DNA of 15,601 bases from Gemmatimonas phototrophica (GTDB taxonomy: Bacteria > Gemmatimonadota > Gemmatimonadetes > Gemmatimonadales > Gemmatimonadaceae): contig CAMBRJ010000024.1 in the NCBI GenBank assembly GCA_945870175.1, forward strand, positions 1 through 15,601, given 5' to 3'. The translations under genes were made by a program, and so were the position numbers. Under the pieces are notes generated by a model. The model was not told the origin of the DNA. It saw only the letters and a program-made list of their open reading frames with translations, and did no database searches. Shown here piece by piece: positions 8,061 to 14,829 of the stretch (positions within the stretch are counted from its first letter, which is position 1; each line of letters starts with the position of its first letter).

Positions 8061-8073
8061 GGGGCAACGCCCC
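8061..8073. other. Small GC hairpin between the LVIVD and BMP genes
   Basis: GGGGC-AAC-GCCCC forms a 5-bp GC stem with a 3-base loop, inside the 60-bp gap between the LVIVD stop and the BMP start. On the minus strand it is followed by CTTCCC rather than a T-tract, so it is a weak terminator candidate at best. It could act as an attenuator or processing/stability element that sets the ratio of the importer to the upstream cassette. Confidence 0.3.
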
Positions 8074-8083
8074 CGTGTCGCCC

Positions 8084-9343
8084 TTATCGAGTGGCTGGCG
8101 CCGCCCGCCACAGGCCGTTCAACATGTCGCTGGCGAACAGACCGCTGGCCGACCAGTGCACGCCCCACACGAAGACCGGCACGCCACCGGCGCCGGCGTA
8201 CGACGCGCGCTCGCGTGACATCTTGGCCAGATCGCACCGTCCGTCGGTCGTCTTCTGCACGGCGGTGCAGGTAGAAAGGTCTCCCCGCACGTCGAGCACC
8301 CGCACGCCGCCGTTGTAGTAGGCGGCGTAGGCAAAGCCCTGCGCTTCGTCCACGGAGAAATTGTGCGTGCCGGCGCCGGCGACCGAATAGACGGCCACTT
8401 CGACCGGCGCCGTGAGCGTGCTGATGTCCACCACGTGGACGTCGCCGGCGCTCGACGATCCGATCGCCCCGGGCCCTTCCTGGCCCACCAGCAGATACTT
8501 CTTGGACTGCGTCCCGGGGTCGTGCAGCCACCACACGTTGTGCGCTTGCCCACCCACGGTGCGGACGCGGCCCAGCAGTCGCGGTGCGGCCACGGTGCCA
8601 CTCTGCGCCCCGATATCCCAGATCCCCACACCGTTGTTCCATTCCGCCGTGAAGAGCAGGCCGTCGCGCACGGAGACGTCGTGCACGAACGGGCTCCCCA
8701 TGGCCTGCGACCACACGGTACGCGGTGCCGAGGGCGTGCTGAGATCGAGCACGACCAGTCGCGACGGCACGCCATTCGCCTGATTGACGGCGCAGAAGGC
8801 GTACAGCACCCCGTTCACGCGGGCCACTTCGGCGGTGTGTACGCCGTTTTGCAATTGGCCACCCGTCGTGCGCACCAACAGCTGTGGCGCCCGCGGGTTG
8901 GCCATCGAATAGATCGCCACGCCGCCATTGGGATTCGATTCGATGGCGACAACCATGAGGCTGCCGTCGTCGGAGACCTGCACGTCACCGGTGGTGGTGG
9001 CGTTGGCCACGATCACGCTATCCACCAGCCGCGGCTGATTGGCGCTCACGTCCCAGATCTTCACCGCATTGCCGCGCGCGCCGGCGCGCGTTCCCCAGGA
9101 GGTCGTGTAGGCCGTCGTGCCGCGTACCCACACTTCGGCGGTGTATCGCTCGGGCACGGCCCCTTGTCCGATGTGCGTGAGCACACCCGGCGTTGGTGGC
9201 ACCGGCACGGTCGCGGTGGTATCGGCGGGCGTGGTGATCTGCGTCGGCACGCTCTCGGCGCCACCACAGGCCGACGCGGCGATGACTGCCAGTGCCGCCG
9301 TGAGAGACGTGCTGAGCTGGCGTACCAAACGAATTCGGGTCAT
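8084..9343 (-). CDS. LVIVD-repeat beta-propeller lipoprotein
   Basis: This 419-residue protein is predicted to be a lipoprotein. The N-terminal signal ends in ASAC with C26 as the lipidated cysteine, followed by a Thr/Pro-rich linker (about 30-55). The rest consists of repeated blades of LVIVD type, recognisable by AVKIWDVS (93-100), GVAIYSM (141-147), LVVLDLS (196-202), GVGIWDI (238-244), DVHVVDIS (301-308) and GVRVLDV (346-352), each followed by a Pro-containing turn and a new strand. Histidines recur at the same place in successive blades: H169, H221, H269, H327 and H396. The family is widespread and without an assigned reaction; it is usually taken as a binding or scaffold propeller. The ATG at 9343 overlaps the stop of the upstream gene (ATGA), and no separate Shine-Dalgarno sequence is seen, so translation is probably coupled. 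Fold is likely; function is unknown. Confidence 0.85.
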   Translation of the reverse strand: MTRIRLVRQLSTSLTAALAVIAASACGGAESVPTQITTPADTTATVPVPPTPGVLTHIGQGAVPERYTAEVWVRGTTAYTTSWGTRAGARGNAVKIWDVSANQPRLVDSVIVANATTTGDVQVSDDGSLMVVAIESNPNGGVAIYSMANPRAPQLLVRTTGGQLQNGVHTAEVARVNGVLYAFCAVNQANGVPSRLVVLDLSTPSAPRTVWSQAMGSPFVHDVSVRDGLLFTAEWNNGVGIWDIGAQSGTVAAPRLLGRVRTVGGQAHNVWWLHDPGTQSKKYLLVGQEGPGAIGSSSAGDVHVVDISTLTAPVEVAVYSVAGAGTHNFSVDEAQGFAYAAYYNGGVRVLDVRGDLSTCTAVQKTTDGRCDLAKMSRERASYAGAGGVPVFVWGVHWSASGLFASDMLNGLWRAAPATR

Positions 9344-10632
9344 TGAGGCAGGTGGTTGAGGGAGGAACCGTTCGAAGGCATACCCGCCCGCGCCGTCGCC
9401 GGCAACGCATAGCGCCCCATCCGACGGCGCATGGTCCCGGCATGGATCCGCGCCCCGAGTGAAAGCGACCACTGCGTCGCGGACCCATAAAACTCCGCCG
9501 GCACGAACACGGCTGGGGTACGCTGTGCGCGGGCGGTGGCCCGAGCCACCTCCACAAAAGGCGTCACGTGCGTGCCGCGCAGTCCGGGGATGCCCGTACT
9601 CGGCGCGGCCAGTTGCATGGTGCCGATCGACCAACGGGTAATGCCGACCAGCTGAAAATCGCCGTGCCCGTTCGGCGTGCGGAAGAGGTCGAGCAGGCGT
9701 TCGCTTTCCGGTCGATCGGTGCGTTCGGCCCGCGCGGAGACGGCCCAGCCGCGATGCATGATGCTCGACTCCACCAGCGTACTCACGAAGCGGAATACGC
9801 GCTGCGCGCCGAGCGATTCCTCGGTGCGCGCGATCTCGGCGAGGGCGTAACGCGTGTCGGGCACGTCGTAGCGCAGCGACGCACTCATTTGCCGGTGATC
9901 AAACGCGCCACCCTGCGTGAGGCCGGGGCTGCGCACGAACGCTGAGCTGGCCTGCGCTTCCAGCGAACGAAACGGGGCCACGGTCAGACGCGTGCTGCGT
10001 GAGTCGCCCACACGCGACCACTGCGGTCCGGTGAATGGGCCGACCGGTTCGTCGCCGTTGAACCATCCCTGTTCGACGGTGATGGATCGGTCGCCGCGGG
10101 CGAACTGCAGCGCGCCCAGCACCAGCACGCGTTCGATGATCTGCGCGTGGTGGTGATTCACCGGGTACTTCACGAACGGCCGCATCATCGGGTCGTCGGT
10201 GCCGTAGGGGGTAAATCCTTTGCCGCCGGCGAGCGTGGCGCGAAAGCCCGCGCGCGAGGGCGTGCCCACGGCCAGCATGGCTTCGTGTACGAGCGTGTGC
10301 GGATGGCGACGGTCGGCGTAGCCCTCGCCGTACATACCCGCGTTGAGCTCACCGCGGCGCAGCGTGAAGCCTTCGAAGTTCAGCGTGCCGGTGACGCGCA
10401 GCGCACCCCACGCCGCCTCGCCCAGCACGTTCGGCTGCGTGAGATAGCCTTCGGTGTAGCGGCGACCGAGCAGGGCCGGGTTGGCGGTGGTGAGCAACCC
10501 CGTGGCCATGGCGCCGACGTGCGCGCGGGAGGAATCACCGGGCGCCACGTGGGCGATGTGTTGCGCCCTGCTCACCGCGGGAACAGACGCGGCGAGCAGG
10601 GCGATCACACCGAACAGCGTACGTCGGTTCAC
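9340..10632 (-). CDS. Predicted outer-membrane or secreted protein of unknown function with histidine-rich blocks
   Basis: This 430-residue protein has no function I can name. Residues 1-23 form a signal peptide cleaved after SRA. The mature part has many short alternating hydrophobic/polar strands and aromatic residues (for example ALRVTGTLNFEGFTL, MSASLRYDV, QWSLSLGARI), consistent with an outer-membrane beta-barrel, although the chain does not end in the typical aromatic residue. Two blocks look functionally constrained: GEGYADRRHPHTLVHE (102-117) and GTDDPMMRPFVKYPVNHHH (144-162). Similar DRxHPH and YPVNHH blocks are, from memory, found in uncharacterised proteins near metal-related genes; this is unverified. 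I chose the GTG at 10632 because it begins a clean signal peptide 31 bases after the TPR stop. Longer reading would enter the TPR gene antisense-like and is Arg/Ser-rich. Its stop overlaps the LVIVD start. Confidence 0.75.
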   Translation of the reverse strand: MNRRTLFGVIALLAASVPAVSRAQHIAHVAPGDSSRAHVGAMATGLLTTANPALLGRRYTEGYLTQPNVLGEAAWGALRVTGTLNFEGFTLRRGELNAGMYGEGYADRRHPHTLVHEAMLAVGTPSRAGFRATLAGGKGFTPYGTDDPMMRPFVKYPVNHHHAQIIERVLVLGALQFARGDRSITVEQGWFNGDEPVGPFTGPQWSRVGDSRSTRLTVAPFRSLEAQASSAFVRSPGLTQGGAFDHRQMSASLRYDVPDTRYALAEIARTEESLGAQRVFRFVSTLVESSIMHRGWAVSARAERTDRPESERLLDLFRTPNGHGDFQLVGITRWSIGTMQLAAPSTGIPGLRGTHVTPFVEVARATARAQRTPAVFVPAEFYGSATQWSLSLGARIHAGTMRRRMGRYALPATARAGMPSNGSSLNHLPQ

Positions 10633-10643
10633 GGGAGCCCGTG
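10630..10643. other. Inverted repeat covering the GTG start of the outer-membrane gene
   Basis: CACGGG-AG-CCCGTG is a 6-bp perfect inverted repeat whose minus-strand 3' half contains the GTG start codon. In mRNA it could fold over the start, with a practical loop of four bases. It lies between the TPR stop (10664) and the start, and could make translation depend on ribosomes finishing the TPR gene. No independent evidence. Confidence 0.35.
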
Positions 10644-10663
10644 AGCCCCGGAATCCGCCCAAC

Positions 10664-12193
10664 TTACTTGAGCGCCTTGTACCGGTAGCCCATGATGCCC
10701 GTGCCATTCGTCTTGAGCGTGACCGACTTCGTCTCGCCCTTCTTGATCGGCCCGACCGCTTCCGTGACCGTGGCGACGACCGCGCCCGCGAGGTCGAGGA
10801 ATTCGACCGTGACCGAATACTGGCCGTCCTTCGCGGCGACCTGCTCAAGGCCGAGGATCAAGGTGGCGGTTTCCTTTCGACGATCGAAGCTCGTCACGTC
10901 CACCTTCACCGGCAGCGCTTCGGCGTACGTCTGGTACTTCACCAGCGAATCCGTCCACGCCCGCACGTCAATCGGCTTTTTCGCCGTCTGCGCGGCCTTG
11001 GCGAGCCCCTGCGCCGCGTAGGCAAAGAGCATCCAGCCGTCGAAGTTGTTCGGGTCGAGCTCCACCAACTTGCGCGTCGGCGCGAACATCAGCGGAAACT
11101 CATCCTTCGAATAGTGCGCCGCGGCCACGTTGCGCTGGGCGTCGCGGTTGAACGGGTTCTTGACCGTCGCCGCCTGGAACAGCTTGAGCGCGTCGTCCGA
11201 CTTGTTGGCCCGCGTGGCGATCACGCCCGCCGTGGCCAGCGCGATATCAGTGGCTGACGCCTGCGTGAGCAGCGGCGTATACACCGTCGGAATCAGGGCC
11301 GTATCCTTCGCGGCCGTGAGCGCATCCGCCCACGACAGCAGCAGGTTCGGGGCGTCCGGGTTATCCGGCGTGGCAGCGAGCAACGCCTTGAAGCCTTCGG
11401 CGGCTTCACGCGCCACCGTCTGCTGCTCGGCGCCCGTCTTGGCCTGGGCCTCTTCCAGCTGGCTCATCGCCGCGTAGTACATGCTGCTGTTCTTCAGGTC
11501 GCGGTACGTCGTGTCGTCAGCCGCATACTTGATCACATGCTTCCAGTGCATGATCGCGACCGCACGGTTGTTGCGGGCGTTCGCCGTGTTGGCCATCACG
11601 TAGTGCGGATACGGATTCGTGGCCGACATCAGCATCGAGCGCTTCGCGAAGTAATCGGCCGAGTCGAGCTTGCCGGCGTTTGACGCGTCGAGCGCGGCCT
11701 TGGTCGCGGCCAGCCACACTTCGTTCATGCGCATCCCCGTGATGTCGGCCTCGCACGCGGGCACCGCCGCCACGATCGCCTTGTACGCCACGTCCATGTT
11801 CACGAGGATGTCGTACGGCTCGGCGGGGTTCGTGATGAATCCGAGTTCGCTGCGGGCCGGGGCATCGACGAGGCCGGGCTCGACGCCCCAGATCGTGAGC
11901 GCCTGCACGAGCGTGAAGTTGTAACCGCCCGGATTCTTCGCGAAGCGCTCGGGCTTCGTGTCGAGTTCCTTGACGATGTCACGCAGGGCCTTCTTGCGCG
12001 CCTCGGGGGTGGGCGCGCTACGGGCACTCTGGAACTTGAGCGACATCAGCGCCAGTTCCTTCGGATTGTTCTGATCGATCGTGCACTGTGGGGCCACGCC
12101 ACCGCCCGGCTGGGCCGAGAGTGCAGCAGGCGCGAGAGCTACTCCGGACAGCGACACCACGGTCGCGAAGCCGGCCATGAACGTCAAACGCAT
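10664..12193 (-). CDS. Secreted tetratricopeptide-repeat protein with a C-terminal beta-domain
   Basis: This 509-residue protein has a signal peptide (1-27, cleaved after LSA). The mature N-terminal half to two thirds consists of paired helices of TPR type, clearest around the repeats containing SADYFAKRSMLMSATNPYPH and DALKLFQAATVKNPFNRDAQ, and then the region ending in LVELDPNNFDGWMLFAYAAQG. The last 100 or so residues switch to beta-strands (YSVTVEFLDLAGAVVATV, then GETKSVTLK), resembling an FxLyD-type sandwich. TPR proteins scaffold protein contacts, so a periplasmic assembly role for the following outer-membrane protein is plausible but inferred. The ATG at 12193 has GGAG five bases upstream. 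It is the first gene of the minus-strand series and is divergent from nadB. Its stop lies 31 bases before the next start with no terminator visible. Confidence 0.82.
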   Translation of the reverse strand: MRLTFMAGFATVVSLSGVALAPAALSAQPGGGVAPQCTIDQNNPKELALMSLKFQSARSAPTPEARKKALRDIVKELDTKPERFAKNPGGYNFTLVQALTIWGVEPGLVDAPARSELGFITNPAEPYDILVNMDVAYKAIVAAVPACEADITGMRMNEVWLAATKAALDASNAGKLDSADYFAKRSMLMSATNPYPHYVMANTANARNNRAVAIMHWKHVIKYAADDTTYRDLKNSSMYYAAMSQLEEAQAKTGAEQQTVAREAAEGFKALLAATPDNPDAPNLLLSWADALTAAKDTALIPTVYTPLLTQASATDIALATAGVIATRANKSDDALKLFQAATVKNPFNRDAQRNVAAAHYSKDEFPLMFAPTRKLVELDPNNFDGWMLFAYAAQGLAKAAQTAKKPIDVRAWTDSLVKYQTYAEALPVKVDVTSFDRRKETATLILGLEQVAAKDGQYSVTVEFLDLAGAVVATVTEAVGPIKKGETKSVTLKTNGTGIMGYRYKALK

Positions 12194-12284
12194 GACGTCT
12201 CCAAAGCGAAAAAGAGCGGGAGAATGGGCCAGCAAGCCGGCCAGGGGTTCTATTGGGGACCCAGTGTCCTATGTTGAAACTACT
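12194..12284. promoter_or_regulatory. Divergent control region between the TPR gene and nadB
   Basis: This 91-bp gap must hold promoters for both the minus-strand TPR gene and the plus-strand nad operon. On the minus side the ribosome site GGAG is at 12199-12202. On the plus side TATGTT at 12270-12275 resembles a -10 box; if used, the transcript would begin almost at the ATG and be nearly leaderless. I find no good -35 match. A small inverted repeat, GGAC-CCAGT-GTCC, at 12257-12269 is a possible operator. No recognised riboswitch or NAD-repressor site could be assigned. Confidence 0.4.
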
Positions 12285-13808
12285 ATGACTGACCGGATCC
12301 GCACGCGGTTCCTTGTAATTGGCAGCGGAGTCGCCGGCCTCCATGCTGCCTGGCGCGCCTCGGCCCATGGACCGGTGACGGTCCTCACCAAGCGCACCCT
12401 CTTCGATTCTGCCACGGCGTACGCCCAGGGAGGCATCGCGGCCGCCTTAGGCGCCGGAGACTCGCCGGACCTGCACCGACAGGATACGCTCGCCGCCGGC
12501 GCAGCGCTGTGCGATGCCGCCGCCGTGCAGGTGTTGGTCGAAGAAGGGCCGGCCCGGGTGCGTGAACTGCAGGCGGCCGGGGCTCGCTTCGATCTCGACC
12601 CCAATGGCGACTTCAAGCTCGGGAAGGAGGCGGCGCACTCACGGCACCGGATCGTGCACGCCCACGGCGACCAGACCGGGGCCGAGGTGGCCCGGACCTT
12701 GGTGGCCAAAGTGCGCGAGTCGTCAAACATTCAGGTGGTCGAGATGGCCCGGGTGCTCGATCTGCTGCTCCTTGAGGATGAGGACGGGGTCCAGTGTGCG
12801 GGCGTCCGGGCCAGTATCGCCGGGCGCGCGGTCGAGATCGTGGCCGATGCCACGGTGCTTGCCACCGGCGGCTGCGGTCAGATTTACCGATACACCACCA
12901 ACCCGCAGGTGGCCACCGGCGACGGGTTCGCCATCGCCCATCGGGCCGGCGCCCGGCTGGCCGACATGGAATTCGTGCAGTTCCACCCGACCGCGCTCGA
13001 CACGCCGGAAAATCCGCTCGCCCTGATTTCCGAAGCCGTGCGCGGCGAGGGCGCCATCCTGCTGAATGGCCGCGGGCAGCGTTTCATGCCCGAGCGCCAT
13101 CGTTTGGCCGAACTTGCCCCACGCGATGTCGTCGCCCGCGAGATCTTCCGCGAGCAGCAGCAGTACGGTACGGTGTTTCTCGACGCTACCAAGCTGAGCG
13201 CCGAGTTTGCGACGCGCTTCCCGGGCATTCTCGCGATCTGCCGCGCCCGCGGCATCGATCCCGTGCACGAGCCGATCCCGGTCACCCCGGCCGCCCACTA
13301 CATGATGGGCGGGGTCATGACCGACCTGGCCGGCCGGTCCAGCATCGCGCGGCTCTATGCGGTGGGTGAAGTGGCCCGCACGGGCGTGCACGGCGCGAAC
13401 CGTCTCGCCTCCAACTCGCTGCTGGAAGGGTTGGTGTTCGCCGAACGCGTGGCCCGTGACATGGTGGAGACACCGATCGACCTGCCCGTGCCTGAGCCCA
13501 CGTCGTGGGAAGTGCCGTCGCTCGACGATCGCGGCGCTGCCCAGGTGGCCGCCGACGAGATCCGCGAGCTCATGTGGTCCTATGCGTCGATCGCCCGTAC
13601 CGCCCCGGGGCTGCGCCGCTGCCTCGCCGCGCTGCAGCAGATCGGCGAGCGCCTGCCACCGGGCGCCACCGAAGAGCGAAACTTGCTCCGCACCGCCACA
13701 CTCGTGACGGAAGCCTCGCTTCTGCGCAAGGAGTCGCGTGGAGGGCACTTCCGTAGCGATTTTCCTAAGACCCGCCGAAAGTGGCAGGGAACGCATATCA
13801 CGTGGTAA
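12285..13808 (+). CDS. nadB: L-aspartate oxidase (NadB)
   Basis: This 507-residue flavoprotein oxidises L-aspartate to iminoaspartate, the first step of de novo NAD synthesis, and passes it to quinolinate synthase. The N-terminal FAD motif GSGVAG is at 13-18, followed by the conserved AYAQGGIAAALG. SRHRIVHAHGD (starting at 119) and EFVQFHPTAL (H234) belong to the active site shared with the fumarate reductase family. GVHGANRLASNSLLEG closes the FAD domain. The C-terminal helical domain ends in ESRGGHFRSDFP (483-494), typical of NadB. Length is close to the family norm. I chose ATG 12285, which starts just before the flavin strand. An in-frame GTG at 12264, with GGGGA upstream, would add seven residues. 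nadA follows after 10 bases. Confidence 0.95.
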   Translation: MTDRIRTRFLVIGSGVAGLHAAWRASAHGPVTVLTKRTLFDSATAYAQGGIAAALGAGDSPDLHRQDTLAAGAALCDAAAVQVLVEEGPARVRELQAAGARFDLDPNGDFKLGKEAAHSRHRIVHAHGDQTGAEVARTLVAKVRESSNIQVVEMARVLDLLLLEDEDGVQCAGVRASIAGRAVEIVADATVLATGGCGQIYRYTTNPQVATGDGFAIAHRAGARLADMEFVQFHPTALDTPENPLALISEAVRGEGAILLNGRGQRFMPERHRLAELAPRDVVAREIFREQQQYGTVFLDATKLSAEFATRFPGILAICRARGIDPVHEPIPVTPAAHYMMGGVMTDLAGRSSIARLYAVGEVARTGVHGANRLASNSLLEGLVFAERVARDMVETPIDLPVPEPTSWEVPSLDDRGAAQVAADEIRELMWSYASIARTAPGLRRCLAALQQIGERLPPGATEERNLLRTATLVTEASLLRKESRGGHFRSDFPKTRRKWQGTHITW

Positions 13809-13818
13809 CAGTCACCGG

Positions 13819-14829
13819 ATGACGATTCTCGAAGCGCACTACGATCCCGCCCTCGCCGCCGAAATCCGCGTCCTCGCCAAGGAGCGGAACGCGGTCATTC
13901 TCGCGCATAACTATGAGCGTCCGGAAATTCAGGACGTGGCCGATTTCGTGGGGGACTCGCTGGGTTTGTCGCGCGAAGCCGCGAAAACGGAAGCCGACGT
14001 GATCGTGTTCTGTGGCGTGCACTTCATGGCCGAAACGGCGGCGATTCTCTCGCCGCAGAAAACGGTATTGCTCCCCGATCTCGCCGCCGGCTGCTCGCTG
14101 GCCAGCACGATCGACGCCGAACAGTTGCGCGCCTGGAAGGCGCAGCATCCGGGCGCGGTGGTCGTGGCGTACGTGAACACCACGGCGGAAGTGAAGGCCG
14201 AGAGCGACTACTGCTGCACCTCGAGCAACGCGGTCGACGTCGTCAACGCGATTCCAGCCGACAAGGAGATTCTCTTTCTCCCCGACATGTTCCTCGGCGC
14301 GCACGTCCGGCGCGAGTCGCGGCGCGAGAACATCCACGTGTGGCTCGGCGAGTGTCACGTGCACGCCGGTATCGATCCCGAACATATCTCGAACATGCGG
14401 GCGCAGCATCCGGGTGCCGAGTTCCTGATCCATCCGGAGTGCGGCTGCGCGACGCCAGTGGTCGAAGCGATCAGCGCCGGCGCGATCGACGCCGACAACG
14501 TACACATTCTCTCGACCGAGGGCATGATCAAGCGTCCGAGCCAGACTGATCAGGACACGTTCATTGTGGCCACCGAAATCGGCATTCTGCACCGGCTGCG
14601 TCGGGCCAATCCCACCAAGCACTTCATTGCCGCGAACGATCAGGCGCAGTGCGCGTATATGAAGGTGACGACGTTGCCCAAGGTGCGCGATGCGCTGCTG
14701 CATATGCAGCATCGGATCACGGTGCCGGACGATATCGCCGCCCGCGCGCGGATTGCCATCGAGCGCATGGTGTCGATTGGCGGCAATTCCGGTGTCAGTC
14801 CCTTCGGCCCTGAGGATCCTGGCGAATGA
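13819..14829 (+). CDS. nadA: Quinolinate synthase (NadA)
   Basis: This 336-residue [4Fe-4S] enzyme condenses iminoaspartate with dihydroxyacetone phosphate to give quinolinate. The N-terminal LAHNYERPEIQDVADFVGDSLGLS (28-51) is the family hallmark, as are AAGCSLAS (C92), TSSNAV and HPEC (C208). By spacing to the cysteines known in E. coli NadA, the cluster ligands are most likely C92, C179 (in WLGECHVH) and C278 (in QAQCAYMK). The protein has further cysteines at 65, 132, 133, 208 and 210. The ATG at 13819 lies 10 bases after the nadB stop; an in-frame reading from 13738 lies within nadB and is not needed. It overlaps the start of nadC as ATGA. Confidence 0.96.
   Translation: MTILEAHYDPALAAEIRVLAKERNAVILAHNYERPEIQDVADFVGDSLGLSREAAKTEADVIVFCGVHFMAETAAILSPQKTVLLPDLAAGCSLASTIDAEQLRAWKAQHPGAVVVAYVNTTAEVKAESDYCCTSSNAVDVVNAIPADKEILFLPDMFLGAHVRRESRRENIHVWLGECHVHAGIDPEHISNMRAQHPGAEFLIHPECGCATPVVEAISAGAIDADNVHILSTEGMIKRPSQTDQDTFIVATEIGILHRLRRANPTKHFIAANDQAQCAYMKVTTLPKVRDALLHMQHRITVPDDIAARARIAIERMVSIGGNSGVSPFGPEDPGE

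Noticed and set aside
9344..9634. N-terminal extension of the LVIVD gene
   Set aside because: It lies in another frame of the preceding gene and would bury the lipoprotein signal. The ATG at 9343 overlaps the stop codon and begins the signal exactly.
10633..10848. N-terminal extension of the outer-membrane gene (72 residues upstream of the GTG)
   Set aside because: The extension is almost wholly Arg and Ser, overlaps the TPR gene in another frame, and would bury the clear signal peptide that starts at 10632.
12723..13796. Long minus-strand open frame opposite nadB
   Set aside because: Antisense shadow of a strongly conserved gene; its translation shows no recognisable domain.
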